Below the pieces are notes generated by a model, which was not told where the DNA came from, did not search any database, and saw only the letters and a list, made by a program, of their open reading frames with translations. Shown piece by piece: positions 16,617 through 26,500 of a DNA stretch of 64,000 nt (its first letter is position 1; every line of letters begins with the position of its first letter). The DNA is from Bosea sp. 685 (GTDB taxonomy: Bacteria > Pseudomonadota > Alphaproteobacteria > Rhizobiales > Beijerinckiaceae), in the NCBI RefSeq assembly GCF_031884435.1, contig NZ_CP134779.1, positions 3,534,001-3,598,000 of the forward strand. Reading direction: 5' to 3'. The position numbers and the translations under genes are program-made.

Positions 16617-17117
16617 ATGTCGCACATCTCTGACGAAACCGCCCCGCCGCGCGGCGTCTCCCGCCGCCCGGTCGAGATCACGACCGCGCTCATCCTGATC
16701 GGGCTCGGCCTGCTCGTGCTCTACGATTCCTATGGCCGCGGCGCGGGCTGGGACAATGGCCCGCAGAACGGCTTCTTCCCGGCGCGTGTCGGCTGGATCT
16801 TCCTGGCCGCCTCGCTCTTCATCCTGGTGCAGTCCTTCCGCACCGAGAACCGCGTCTTCGTCACCTATGAGCAGCTCGGCCAGGTCGTGCGGGTGTTCGC
16901 GCCGCTCGCGCTGTTCGTGACGCTGATCCAGCCGCTCGGCCTCTATGTCGCCGCGGGCATCTTCATCCTCGTCTTCATGAGCATCGTCGCGACCTCGCGC
17001 TGGTGGGCGATCGTGCTGACGGCTGTCCTCGTGCCGCTTGCCTGCTTCTGGGTGTTCGAGCTGCAGTTCCGCGTACCGCTGCCGAAAGGCCCGCTCGAGG
17101 CCATGCTCGGCTACTAG
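16617..17117 (+). CDS. Tripartite tricarboxylate transporter small membrane subunit (TctB)
   Basis: A 166-residue protein with four hydrophobic segments: ALILIGLGLLVLYDSYG, FFPARVGWIFLAASLFILVQ, VFAPLALFVTLIQPLGLYVA and AGIFILVFMSIVA. Length, order and position between tctC and tctA homologs identify TctB (DUF1468). ATG 16617 follows GGGAGA; an upstream in-frame ATG at 16557 lies inside the palindromic repeat and is unlikely. TctB is the poorly conserved small subunit of the TTT importer. Confidence 0.9.
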   Translation: MSHISDETAPPRGVSRRPVEITTALILIGLGLLVLYDSYGRGAGWDNGPQNGFFPARVGWIFLAASLFILVQSFRTENRVFVTYEQLGQVVRVFAPLALFVTLIQPLGLYVAAGIFILVFMSIVATSRWWAIVLTAVLVPLACFWVFELQFRVPLPKGPLEAMLGY

Positions 17118-17163
17118 CAGGATGCGAAAAGTGGGAACCGGTTTTTCGCATCAATCCTGCTCT
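17115..17163. repeat. Hairpin repeat (AGCAGGATGCGAAAA type) overlapping the tctB stop
   Basis: Arms AGCAGGATGCGAAAA and TTTTTCGCAT..ATCCTGCT flank a GTGGGAACCGG loop. The tctB stop codon TAG (17115-17117) lies in the left arm. A second copy is at 34005-34051 and a degenerate one may be at 54863-54925. It is a dispersed element typical of Hyphomicrobiales. Confidence 0.75.
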
Positions 17164-17176
17164 AACTCTTTGTTTT

Positions 17177-17226
17177 GTCGCGTTTTCCTTACGCGAACCG
17201 ATATCCACTTCGCTCGAAAACGCGAC
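17177..17226. repeat. Hairpin repeat (GTCGCGTTTTC type)
   Basis: A perfect 11-bp inverted repeat, GTCGCGTTTTC and GAAAACGCGAC, around TTACGCGAACCGATATCCAC. It is directly next to the previous hairpin, in the tctB-tctA gap. The related element at 46295-46343 is in opposite orientation. Confidence 0.7.
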
Positions 17227-17238
17227 TGAGGACAAGCG

Positions 17239-18762
17239 ATGGACGATTTCTCCTCCCTGATGGCCGGCTTCCAGGTCGCACTCTCCTGGCACAATGTCGG
17301 CTTCATGGTGATCGGCGTCGTGCTCGGCATCATCGTCGGCGTGCTGCCCGGCCTGGGCGGGCCCAACGGCGTCGCGATCCTGCTGCCGCTGACCTTCGGC
17401 ATGGACCCGACCTCGGCGATCATCCTGCTCTCGTCGATCTATTGGGGCGCTCTGTTTGGCGGAGCGATCACCTCGATCCTGTTCAACATTCCGGGCGAGG
17501 CCTGGTCGGTCGCGACGACCTTCGACGGCTATCCGATGGCCGTGCAGGGCAAGGCCGCGGAAGCGCTGACGGCCGCCTTCACCGCTTCCTTCATCGGTGC
17601 GCTTTCGGGCGTGATCCTGATCACGTTCGTGGCGCCGCTCGTCGCCTCCTTCGCACTCAGATTCGGGCCGGCCGAGTTCTTCGCCGTGTTCCTTCTGACC
17701 TTCTGCTCCTTCATCGGCATGGGTCGCGAGAACCGCGCCAAGATCCTGGCCTCGCTCTGCATCGGCTTCCTGCTCGCGGCGGTCGGGCTCGATTCGATCT
17801 CGGGCGATCTGCGCATGACGTTTGGGTCGACCGAATTGATGCGCGGCTTCGATTTCCTCGTCGTGGTGATCGGCCTGTTCGGCGTCAGCGAAATCCTGCT
17901 GACCGTCGAGGAGGGGCTGGTCTTCAAGGGCAAGCAGGCCAAGATCGACCTCAAGGTGGTGCTGCGCACCTGGGCCGGGCTGCCGCGCTATTGGGCGACG
18001 CTCCTGCGCTCCGCCATCGTCGGCATGTGGATGGGCGTGACGCCGGGCGGGGCGATCGCCGCCTCATTCATGGGTTACGGCCTCGCCAAGCGCTTCTCGC
18101 GGCAGCCCGACAGCTTCGGCAAGGGCAATATCGAAGGCGTGCTCGCGCCCGAAACCGCAGCCCATGCGGCGGGCACCAGCGCACTCCTGCCGATGCTGGC
18201 GCTCGGCATTCCAGGCTCGGCTACGGCCGCCGTCCTGCTCGGTGGGTTGCTGGTCTGGGGGCTGCAGCCGGGGCCGCTGCTTTTCGTCGAGCAGAAGCAG
18301 TTCGTCTGGGGGCTGATCGCCTCGATGTATCTCGGCAATCTCGCCGGGCTTATCATCGTGCTGGCGGCCGTGCCGCTGTTTGCGGCGATCATGCGCATCC
18401 CGTTTTCCTATGTCGCGCCGGTGATCCTGATCGTCTGCGCCATCGGTGCCTACACGATCTCGAACTCGATCTTCGACATCTGGCTGATGCTGGGCTTCGG
18501 CCTCGTCGGCTATGTCTTCAAGAAGCTCGACTATCCGCTCGCGCCGCTCGTCTTGGCGCTGGTACTCGGCGACAGGGCCGAGGACTCGTTCCGCCAGGCG
18601 CTGCTCGGCTCGGGCGGCAGCCTCAAGGTCTTCGCCGCCAACGGGCTGGTGACGACACTGGTCGGGCTGGCACTGCTCCTGCTGCTCTGGGGGCCGGTCA
18701 TGGATGGGATTGGCGCATTGCGGCGGCGCGGTCAGCCCGCGAAGCCGGCCGAAATCGGTTAG
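17239..18762 (+). CDS. Tripartite tricarboxylate transporter large membrane subunit (TctA)
   Basis: A 507-residue integral membrane protein with about twelve hydrophobic segments. Motifs of TctA are clear: GVLPGLGGPNGVAILLPLTF, YWGALFGGAITSILFNIPGE, and in the second half GVTPGGAIAASFMGYGLAKR and LALGIPGSATAAVLLGGLLV. It is the channel-forming subunit of the TTT importer. GAGG lies eight bases before the ATG. Two hairpin repeats separate it from tctB; they may tune relative expression within the operon. Confidence 0.93.
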   Translation: MDDFSSLMAGFQVALSWHNVGFMVIGVVLGIIVGVLPGLGGPNGVAILLPLTFGMDPTSAIILLSSIYWGALFGGAITSILFNIPGEAWSVATTFDGYPMAVQGKAAEALTAAFTASFIGALSGVILITFVAPLVASFALRFGPAEFFAVFLLTFCSFIGMGRENRAKILASLCIGFLLAAVGLDSISGDLRMTFGSTELMRGFDFLVVVIGLFGVSEILLTVEEGLVFKGKQAKIDLKVVLRTWAGLPRYWATLLRSAIVGMWMGVTPGGAIAASFMGYGLAKRFSRQPDSFGKGNIEGVLAPETAAHAAGTSALLPMLALGIPGSATAAVLLGGLLVWGLQPGPLLFVEQKQFVWGLIASMYLGNLAGLIIVLAAVPLFAAIMRIPFSYVAPVILIVCAIGAYTISNSIFDIWLMLGFGLVGYVFKKLDYPLAPLVLALVLGDRAEDSFRQALLGSGGSLKVFAANGLVTTLVGLALLLLLWGPVMDGIGALRRRGQPAKPAEIG

Positions 18763-18790
18763 ATTCGATGACCTTGCAGGACAAAACGCG

Positions 18791-18943
18791 CCGTCATCCC
18801 GGCCAAGCGGCGAAGCCGCGCAGAGCCGGGATCCATGCCGGAGCAATGCCTGATGAGGCTCAGGAATGGATCCCGGGTCTGCGCGGAGTTTATCCTTGGG
18901 CCGATCGAAGATCGGACCCGGGGGCTGCGCCCGGGATGACGGC
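18791..18943. repeat. Palindromic repeat, GGATCCCGG family (longest copy)
   Basis: From CCGTCATCCCGGCCAAGCGG to CGCCCGGGATGACGGCG, with internal GGGATCCATGCCGGAG and GGAATGGATCCCGGG. It lies between tctA and the dehydrogenase gene, 28 bp before the latter's ATG. Confidence 0.75.
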
Positions 18944-18970
18944 GCGAATGTGGGAGGGACTGAAGCAAAG

Positions 18971-21889
18971 ATGACGCAAGCAGCGCTCGCCAAAGCCCAT
19001 TCCCGCAATCTCGGCCTCGAACGCCGTCTCGCGCAGACGCTCGAAGGCGAGGTGCGCTTCGACGCCTTCACGCGCGGCCGCTACGCCACCGACGCCTCGA
19101 TCTACCAGATTGTCCCGCAGGGCGTGGTCTTCCCGAAATCGGAGGCCGATATCGCAGCCGCGCTGACGATCGCCGCCGAGCACGGTGTGCCGGTGATCGC
19201 GCGCGGCGGCGGCACATCGCAGAACGGCCAGCCGATCGGCGATGCGCTGATCCTCGACATGAGCCGGCATTTCAACGCGATCCGCGATTATGATCCGGCC
19301 GCCGGCACGATCTCGGTCGCGCCCGGCCTCGTGCTGGAGGCGCTCAACGCGCATGTCAGGAAGGACGGGCTGTTCTTCCCTGTCGAGCCCTCGACCGCCA
19401 GCCGCTGCACCATCGGCGGGATGACCGGAAACAACTCCTCGGGCGCGCGCTCGCTGCGTTACGGCAAGACGGTCGACAATGTCATCGCCATGAAGGCGCT
19501 GTTCCATGACGGCGAGCCCTTCGCGCTGGGCGATGGCTTTGCCGGAGACAACCAGTCGATCAGGGCGCGCGATCTGATGACGCGCATGCTCAAGCTGGCG
19601 GACGGGCACCGGGCCGAGATCGAGGCGATCTTCCCCAAGGTGCAGCGCCGGGTCGGCGGCTATAATCTCGACGAACTCTTGCCGGCCCGGCCGAACCTCT
19701 CGCATCTGCTGGTCGGCTCGGAGGGCACGCTCGCCATCACCACCGAGGCGACGCTCAGGCTCTCTCCCCTGCCGACGCATCGCGTCATGGGCGTCTGCCA
19801 TTTCCCGAGCTTCCGCTCGGCGATGGAGACGACGAAGGCCATCGTGGCGCTGGGGCCTGTCGCGGTCGAGCTCGTCGACAACAATGTGCTGGTGCTCGGC
19901 GCCGATATCCCGCTCTTCGTGCGCACGCTCGCCGACATCACCAGGGGCCAGCCGAACTGCCTGCTGCTGGTCGAATTCGCCGGCGACGATCTTGCCGCGC
20001 TCAAGCACGACCTCAAGCGGCTCGACCAGTGCATGTCCGATCACGGCTTTACTGAGGCCGTCGTCGAGGTGGTCGAGCCCTCCAGGCAGAAACCAGTCTG
20101 GGAGGTGCGCGAGGCCTGCCTCAACATCATGATGTCGATGAAGGGCGATGGGAAACCGGTCTCCTTCATCGAGGATTGCGCCGTCCCGCTCGAACATCTC
20201 GCCGACTACACCGACGCCGTCACCGCGCTGTTCGAGCGCCACGGCACGCGCGGCACCTGGTATGCCCATGCCTCGGTCGGCTGCCTGCACGTTCGCCCGA
20301 TCCTGAACATGAAGGACGAGGCCGGGGTCAAGGCGATGCGCGGCATCGCCGAGGAGGCCTGCGAATTGGTGCGCCGCTTCAAGGGCTCCTATTCCGGCGA
20401 ACATGGCGACGGCATCTCGCGCTCGGAATTCGTCGAGCCGATGTTCGGCGGGCCTCTCACCCGCGCCTTCGAGCAGGTCAAGGACGGTTTCGACCCCGAC
20501 AACCGCTTGAACCCGGGCAAGATCGTGCGCCCGCTTGGGATGGACGATCGCAGCCTGATGCGCTTCGCACCGGGCTATGCCACGCCGATCCCGACGGAGA
20601 CAGCGCTCGACTGGTCCGACTGGGGCGGGTTCGGCGGTGCCGTCGAGATGTGCAACAACAATGGCACCTGCCGGAAGATGACAGGCGGTACGATGTGCCC
20701 GTCCTGGCGCGCCACGCAGGACGAGACGCATGTGACGCGCGGGCGGGCCAATACGCTCAGGCTCGCCATCTCCGGCCAGCTCGGGCCCGACGCCTTCACC
20801 TCGCCGGAGATGAAAGAGACGCTCGATCTCTGCGTCTCCTGCAAGGGCTGCAAGCGCGACTGCCCGACCGGCGTCGACATGGCGCGGATGAAGATCGAGT
20901 TCCTGCACCATTATCACCAGCGCCACGGCCTGCCGCTGAAGGAGCGCTTGATCGCCTGGCTGCCGCGCTATGCGCCTTATGCGGCCAAGCTCTCAGCCCT
21001 GATGAACCTGCGCGACCGCATTCCGCTGCTGGCGCGCCTGAGCGAGCGCTGGCTCGGCTTCAGCACGCGGCGCTCGCTGCCGGTCTGGCGCAGGCCCTGG
21101 GCGCAAGGCGGGCGCTCCGCGACGCCGGGCGACGTGAAGGGCGACGGCCGCGACCTCGTGCTCTTCGGCGACAGCTTCAACCGCTATTTCGAGCGCGAGA
21201 ACCTCGAAGCCGCCGAGCGCGTGCTGGCGGCCGGCGGCTATCGCCTGCACAAGGTCGAGCCCAGCGATGGCGGCCGGCCGCTCTGCTGCGGGCGCACCTT
21301 CCTCTCGGCCGGCCTCGTCGACGAGGCGCGCATCGAAGCGAAACGGACACTCGAAGCGCTCGCGCCCTTCGTCGCCAGGGGCGCGCGCATCGTCGGGCTC
21401 GAACCCTCCTGCCTGCTGACTTTCCGCGACGAATTCGGCGCGATTCTACCCAAGGCCGAGGTCGAACCGGTGGCGAGCGCCGCCTTCCTGCTCGAAGAGC
21501 TTCTGGCCGCCGACCTCAAGGCGGGGACAACCACCCTGCCCCTCAAGGACCAGGCCGGCCGCATCGCGCATCTGCACGGCCACTGCCACCAGAAGGCTTT
21601 CGCGGCGATGGGCGCGGTCGAGGCGACCTTGCGCGCCATCCCCGGCCTCGATGTCCGCCCGATCGAATCGAGCTGCTGCGGCATGTCGGGCGCCTTCGGC
21701 TATGGCGCGGCGACGATCGACGTCTCCTTCGCCATGGGCGAGCTCGCCTTGCTGCCGGCCGTGCGCAAGGCCGGCGCGGGCGATCTCATCGTCGCCGACG
21801 GTACGAGCTGTCGCCACCAGATCCATGACGGCGCGGGCCGCGAAGCGATGCATGTCGCGCGCGTGCTCGCCGAGGCCCTGGAGGAGTAG
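18971..21889 (+). CDS. FAD- and Fe-S-binding 2-hydroxyacid dehydrogenase (GlcD-GlcF-like fusion)
   Basis: A 972-residue fusion. Residues 40-250 form the FAD_binding_4 fold (VIARGGGTSQNGQPIGDALI, VEPSTASRCTIGGMTGNNSS); 260-540 the FAD-oxidase C domain, ending GIS RSEF and NRLNPGKIV. From about 560 come iron-sulfur segments (CNNNGTCRKMTGGTMCPSW, then CVSCKGCKRDCP) and after 740 two CCG cysteine-rich modules (LCCGRTFLSAG, SCCGMSGAFGYG). This order matches YdiJ-type D-2-hydroxyacid/D-2-hydroxyglutarate dehydrogenases and D-lactate dehydrogenases. It should oxidise a 2-hydroxyacid to a 2-oxoacid and pass electrons to the respiratory chain. ATG 18971 follows GGGAGG. It is downstream of the TTT transporter, likely in the same regulon. 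Confidence 0.88.
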   Translation: MTQAALAKAHSRNLGLERRLAQTLEGEVRFDAFTRGRYATDASIYQIVPQGVVFPKSEADIAAALTIAAEHGVPVIARGGGTSQNGQPIGDALILDMSRHFNAIRDYDPAAGTISVAPGLVLEALNAHVRKDGLFFPVEPSTASRCTIGGMTGNNSSGARSLRYGKTVDNVIAMKALFHDGEPFALGDGFAGDNQSIRARDLMTRMLKLADGHRAEIEAIFPKVQRRVGGYNLDELLPARPNLSHLLVGSEGTLAITTEATLRLSPLPTHRVMGVCHFPSFRSAMETTKAIVALGPVAVELVDNNVLVLGADIPLFVRTLADITRGQPNCLLLVEFAGDDLAALKHDLKRLDQCMSDHGFTEAVVEVVEPSRQKPVWEVREACLNIMMSMKGDGKPVSFIEDCAVPLEHLADYTDAVTALFERHGTRGTWYAHASVGCLHVRPILNMKDEAGVKAMRGIAEEACELVRRFKGSYSGEHGDGISRSEFVEPMFGGPLTRAFEQVKDGFDPDNRLNPGKIVRPLGMDDRSLMRFAPGYATPIPTETALDWSDWGGFGGAVEMCNNNGTCRKMTGGTMCPSWRATQDETHVTRGRANTLRLAISGQLGPDAFTSPEMKETLDLCVSCKGCKRDCPTGVDMARMKIEFLHHYHQRHGLPLKERLIAWLPRYAPYAAKLSALMNLRDRIPLLARLSERWLGFSTRRSLPVWRRPWAQGGRSATPGDVKGDGRDLVLFGDSFNRYFERENLEAAERVLAAGGYRLHKVEPSDGGRPLCCGRTFLSAGLVDEARIEAKRTLEALAPFVARGARIVGLEPSCLLTFRDEFGAILPKAEVEPVASAAFLLEELLAADLKAGTTTLPLKDQAGRIAHLHGHCHQKAFAAMGAVEATLRAIPGLDVRPIESSCCGMSGAFGYGAATIDVSFAMGELALLPAVRKAGAGDLIVADGTSCRHQIHDGAGREAMHVARVLAEALEE

Positions 21890-21910
21890 GCGCCCGTTCG
21901 AAGCCCCTCA

Positions 21911-22024
21911 GCCCTCATCCTGAGGAGCAGGCAAAGCCTGCGTCTCGAAGGATGGTCCAGGAGCCTCCGGTGCAGGCTGGAGCATCCTTCGAGACGCCGC
22001 TTCGCGGCTCCTCAGGATGAGGGC
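21911..22024. repeat. Palindromic repeat, CTCATCCTGAGGAGC family
   Basis: Outer arms GCCCTCATCCTGAGGAGC and GCTCCTCAGGATGAGGGC, inner arms CGTCTCGAAGGATGGTCCAG and GGAGCATCCTTCGAGACG. Full copies are at 46394-46510 and 63180-63298; degenerate parts lie near 4873, 5064 and 6669. Confidence 0.8.
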
Positions 22025-22086
22025 TGGAGTGTCCAAAGCGAAGATCCACGACCCGGCAAACGGGCGATCTAACCGGAGGAACGACT

Positions 22087-23421
22087 ATGTTACGGACGAC
22101 GCTTCTTTCCTGCGCGATGGCGCTCGGTTTCATGGCAAATGCGGACAGGGGCATGGCGAAGGACTACTTTTTAGCGAGCGGCCGCTGGGACAATGTCGTG
22201 CTGGTGATCGATCTCGATAAAGCGACCGACCCCGCCAATGACGGCACGCCGAAGGCGGTGGTGAACCGCCTGCGCGTCACGCCCGATATCGAGGTCGATG
22301 GCAAGACCGTGATCTCGAGCGGCCAGCCGATCTCGATCGCGATCGCGCCCGACAACAAGCGCGCCTATGTCGTCAACCATTCCGGCCGCTCGACGCCCGC
22401 TGCAGCGGCCGCCTTCCAGCACGGCCATGCCGGCACCGTCACAGTCATCGACCTGGTGAAGGCGCTCGATCCCGCCAGCAACGACACGCTCGCCGCTGTC
22501 GCGGGCTACATCGAGACGGAAGGCTTTGGGCCGACCGGCTTTGCTATTGCGGCGGACGGCAAGCATGCGGTGCTCGCCCATGCCGAGCGCGAAGGCGACG
22601 AGGATGGCGGCCGGCATCTCAGCATCGTCGATCTCTCCACCAACACGGTGATCCGTAGGGTCGAGCAGGCCTATGGCAAGCCAGGCTTCCCCTGCCCGCC
22701 CGATCCGGTGCCGCACCGCGCGCCCGATCTGAAATTCGGCTGCTTCCCCGACACCAATGGCGTGACGATCAGCCCGCTTGGCGGCGGCACGATCTTCGGG
22801 GCCAATGGCGGCACCGACGACATCACGGTGATGAGCCTGCAGAAGGCGATCGCCGGCGAGGCCGGCGCGGAGCTCGCGCGCATCCCGGTGCAGGCCGGCG
22901 GCTTCGGCATCTCGGTGAGCCCGGACGGCAGGCTCGTCGCCCATGCCTCCCGCGAGAGCGCCCAGACCGACATCCCCGGCAACACGGTCTCGATCATCGA
23001 TGTCGAGAAGGCCTTGTCCGACCCCGCCAAAGCCGAGGTCGCGCGCGTCCTGGTCGGCACCGACGACAAGGCCACGCCGACCCGGCCGTTCGTGGCCGCC
23101 TTCCTGCCGGATGGAAAGCGCATCCTCTCCACGCATTTCCGCGCCAACAACATCGACATCATCGACGTCGCCAAGGCGATCGCGGGTGGGCCCGCGACGA
23201 TCCGGCGGATCGAACTGAAGACGCCGGGCGGCGAGCCCTCGCGGCCGCGCGGCATCGCGATCACCCCCGACGGCAAATACGCCGCGATCACCGGCGCACC
23301 CAAGGGCAAGCCGAACTCCGGCATCGTCTGGATCGTCGATCTCGCAAGCTATGAGGTGAAGGGCCGTGTCACCGAAATCGGCAATGAAAGCTACATGATC
23401 GGCGCGTTCCAGGCGCCGTAG
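22087..23421 (+). CDS. Periplasmic YncE-like beta-propeller protein
   Basis: A 444-residue secreted protein. Residues 1-24 form a signal peptide (LLSCAMALGFMANADRGMA). Repeated blade segments follow, each with a strand pattern ending in a D-G-K or D-N-K turn: SIAIAPDNKRAYVVNHSGRS, GFAIAADGKHAVLAHAERE, GISVSPDGRLVAHASRESAQ, AAFLPDGKRILSTHF and GIAITPDGKYAAITGAPKGK. This is the seven-bladed YVTN/YncE propeller type. Ligand or function is unknown. GGAGG at 22075-22079 sets the start. Its final codons and stop are part of a 14-bp tandem repeat. Confidence 0.82.
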   Translation: MLRTTLLSCAMALGFMANADRGMAKDYFLASGRWDNVVLVIDLDKATDPANDGTPKAVVNRLRVTPDIEVDGKTVISSGQPISIAIAPDNKRAYVVNHSGRSTPAAAAAFQHGHAGTVTVIDLVKALDPASNDTLAAVAGYIETEGFGPTGFAIAADGKHAVLAHAEREGDEDGGRHLSIVDLSTNTVIRRVEQAYGKPGFPCPPDPVPHRAPDLKFGCFPDTNGVTISPLGGGTIFGANGGTDDITVMSLQKAIAGEAGAELARIPVQAGGFGISVSPDGRLVAHASRESAQTDIPGNTVSIIDVEKALSDPAKAEVARVLVGTDDKATPTRPFVAAFLPDGKRILSTHFRANNIDIIDVAKAIAGGPATIRRIELKTPGGEPSRPRGIAITPDGKYAAITGAPKGKPNSGIVWIVDLASYEVKGRVTEIGNESYMIGAFQAP

Positions 23422-23468
23422 TTCTGGCTCCGTAATTCTGGAGCCGTAGTTCCGGCGCCATAGCCCTC
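23413..23468. repeat. 14-bp tandem repeat, four copies, includes stop codon
   Basis: Consecutive units GCGCCGTAGTTCTG, GCTCCGTAATTCTG, GAGCCGTAGTTCCG and GCGCCATAGCCCTC. The first unit contains the last codons and TAG stop of the propeller gene, so the gene end has been copied in tandem. Similar boundary repeats occur at six or more other places in the window. Confidence 0.8.
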
Positions 23469-23576
23469 TTCGGCGTCCGGACGGGCGGCGCGTGGCTGAT
23501 CACGCCTTTGCGCTTGCCGTATTCTGCGATCCCGGCCACATGTCAGAGGCCTCGTAGAACTCCACCAGAGCGCCTC

Positions 23577-26500
23577 ATGCTGGCCCCGCACGACCCATAC
23601 GGTTTCCTGAAGAATGGCGGCGAGATCGGCGCGCTCATCGCGCAATTCGACTGGTCGCGGACGCCTTTGGGGCCGATCGAAACCTGGCCGCAGAGCCTGC
23701 GCACCACGACGGCGCTGGCGCTCAGCTCGCCGCTACCGGTCGTGATGCTGTGGGGGCGCGACGGCACGCTGATCTACAATGACAGCTATGCCGCCTTCGC
23801 CGGCAAGCGCCACCCTGCCCTGCTCGGCGCCAATGTGCTCGAGGGCTGGCCGGAAGCGGCCGAGCTCAACGCCCGCGTGCTCGACACCGTGCTCGCCGGC
23901 GGCACGCTCTCGCTACGCGAACAGCGCCTCACTTTGAACCGCCACGGCGTGCCGGAGGATTGCTGGCTCGACCTCGACTACATGCCGATCCTCGGCGAGG
24001 ACGGCCGCCCGGCCGGCGTCTTCGCCCTGGTCATCGAGATCACCGAGCGGGTCCGCACCGAGCAGCGGCTCAAGATCGCGCAGGAGGCCGGCGGCGTCGG
24101 CGTCTTCGAATGGTATCCCGAAAGCGGCCTGCTCGACGTTTCCGACGAATATCGTCGGATCTGGGGCCTGCCGCCGGACCTCCAGGTCACCGACGACCTA
24201 CTCGTCAGCCTGCTGCACCCCGATGATCGCGCTTTGTCGGGGCCGAAGCGCCTGACCGAGGCCAATCCCCTCGCCTATGCGGAATATCGCCGCTTCGACC
24301 CCGCCACCGGCGAGACCCGCTGGATCGCGCGACAGGGCGAGGCGGTCTCGACGCCCGAGAGCGGGCAGCGCCGTTTCGTCGGCGTCTGCTTCGACATCAC
24401 GCCGCGCAAGGCGGCCGAAGACGCGCTGCGCGCCAGCGAGACGCGCTGGCGCAATCTGTTCGAACAGATGCAGGAGGGGTTCTTCATCGCCGAGGCGGTG
24501 CGCGACACCGCCGGGACAATGGTCGATTTCCGCTTCGTCGAGATGAATCCCGCCTTCGAGGCGCGCACCGATGTCAGGATGGCCGATGCGATCGGCCGCA
24601 ATGTCAGCGAGATCATTCCGAACCTGCCGCCGGAGCTGATCACCACCTATGCCATCGTGCTCGAGACCGGCAAGCCGGCCCGCTACGAGATCAATGTTCC
24701 CGCGATGAAGCAGCGCTGGTTCGAGGCGCGGGCAAGGCGCATCGGGCCGGACCGCTTCTCGGTGCTGTTCCTCGACATCACCGGGCGCAAGAAGGCGGAA
24801 GCCGCACTCAGGGAAAGCGAGGCGCGCTTCCGCACGCTTTCGCAATCCATGCCGAACCATGTCTGGACCGCCAGGCCCGACGGCCAGCTAGACTGGTTCA
24901 ACGAGCAGGTCTACCGCTTCACCGGAGCGGCCCCAGGCACGCTCGACGGCGAGGCCTGGATGGCGGTGGTCCATCCCGAGGATGTGGCGAGCGCCGCAGC
25001 CGCATGGGAGAATGCGCGGCGCGACGGCGTTCCCTACGAGACCGAGTTCAGGTTGCGCCGCCAGGACGGCATATTCCGCTGGCATATCGCCCGCGCCGTA
25101 CCCGCCCATGACGAGCGCGGTGCGATCACGCGCTGGGTCGGCACCAATACCGACATAGACGCCCAGAAGACGGCGGAAGCCGCGCTCGCTGACCTCGCCG
25201 ACACGCTGGAGGAGCGCGTCGCCGCCCGCACGGCCGAACTCGCCAAGGCCGAGGAGGCGCTGCGCCACAGCCAGAAGATGGAAGCCATCGGCAATCTAAC
25301 CGGCGGCATCGCGCATGACTTCAACAATCTGCTGCAGGTCATCAGCGGCAATCTGCAATTGCTGTCGCGGGAAATCGAAGGCGACGAAAAGGCCGAAAAA
25401 CGCGTCGACAACGCCATGGCCGGCGTCGCGCGCGGCTCGAAGCTCGCAGCCCAACTGCTCGCCTTCGGCCGTCGCCAGCCGCTGGAGCCCAAGGTTGTCA
25501 ATGTCGGCCGCTTGATCCGCGACATGGACGACCTGCTGCGGCGCACGCTGGGCGACGCGATCGAGATCGAGAGCATCATCGCCGGCGGGCTGTGGCACAC
25601 GTTGGTCGACCCAACCAATGTCGAGAACGCTCTCCTCAACCTCGCGATCAATTCGCGCGACGCCATGGACGGCCAGGGCCGTTTGACGATCGAGGCCGGC
25701 AACGCCTTCCTCGACGACGCCTATAGCGACGCCCATCGCGACGTCAGTGCGGGGCAATATGTCCAGATCTCGGTCACCGACACCGGCTCGGGCATGAGCC
25801 GCGAGGTGATGGACCAGATCTTCGAGCCGTTCTTCTCGACCAAGCCGCAGGGCAAGGGCACCGGACTCGGTCTGTCCATGGTCTATGGCTTCGTCAAGCA
25901 GTCGGGTGGCCATGTGAAGGTCTATAGCGAACCCGGCCAGGGCACGACGATCAAGCTCTATCTTCCGCGCTCGCTCCAGGCCGAGGACATGCTGGTCGAG
26001 AAGGAGGCCGGCCCGGTCACCGGCGGCAGCGAGACCATTCTCGTTGTCGAGGATGACGAGGCGGTGCGCGAGACCGTGATCGCGCTTCTAGGCGAGCTCG
26101 GCTATCGCGTGCTGAAGGCGCCCGACGCCCAGAGCGCGCTCGCGGTCATCGAGAGCGGGGTCGCGATCGACCTGCTCTTCACCGATGTCGTCATGCCCGG
26201 CCCGCTGAAGAGCCCGGAGCTGGCGCGCAAGGCCAAGGAGCGGTTGCCCCAGCTCAGCGTGCTGTTCACCTCCGGCTATACCGAGAACTCGATCGTCCAT
26301 GGCGGACGGCTCGACGAGGGCGTCAGCCTGCTCTCAAAACCCTATGGACGCGAGGCGCTGGCGCGGAAGATCCGCCAGGTCCTGGTGCAGGACGGCAAGA
26401 CGCCGTCCTATGAGACCGTCCGGCCCCAGCCGAAAAGCGCGGCGCAGAAGGCAGCTTTGCAGGGCGCCGCCGCCCCAGCGCCCGAACCGGCGCGCCGGAG

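Noticed and set aside
17175..18974. 599-codon frame overlapping tctA in another phase
   Set aside because: Arg-rich with no domain pattern; tctA reads as a membrane protein with family motifs.
18890..20926. 678-codon minus-strand frame opposite the dehydrogenase
   Set aside because: Shadow frame; the plus strand has FAD and Fe-S motifs.
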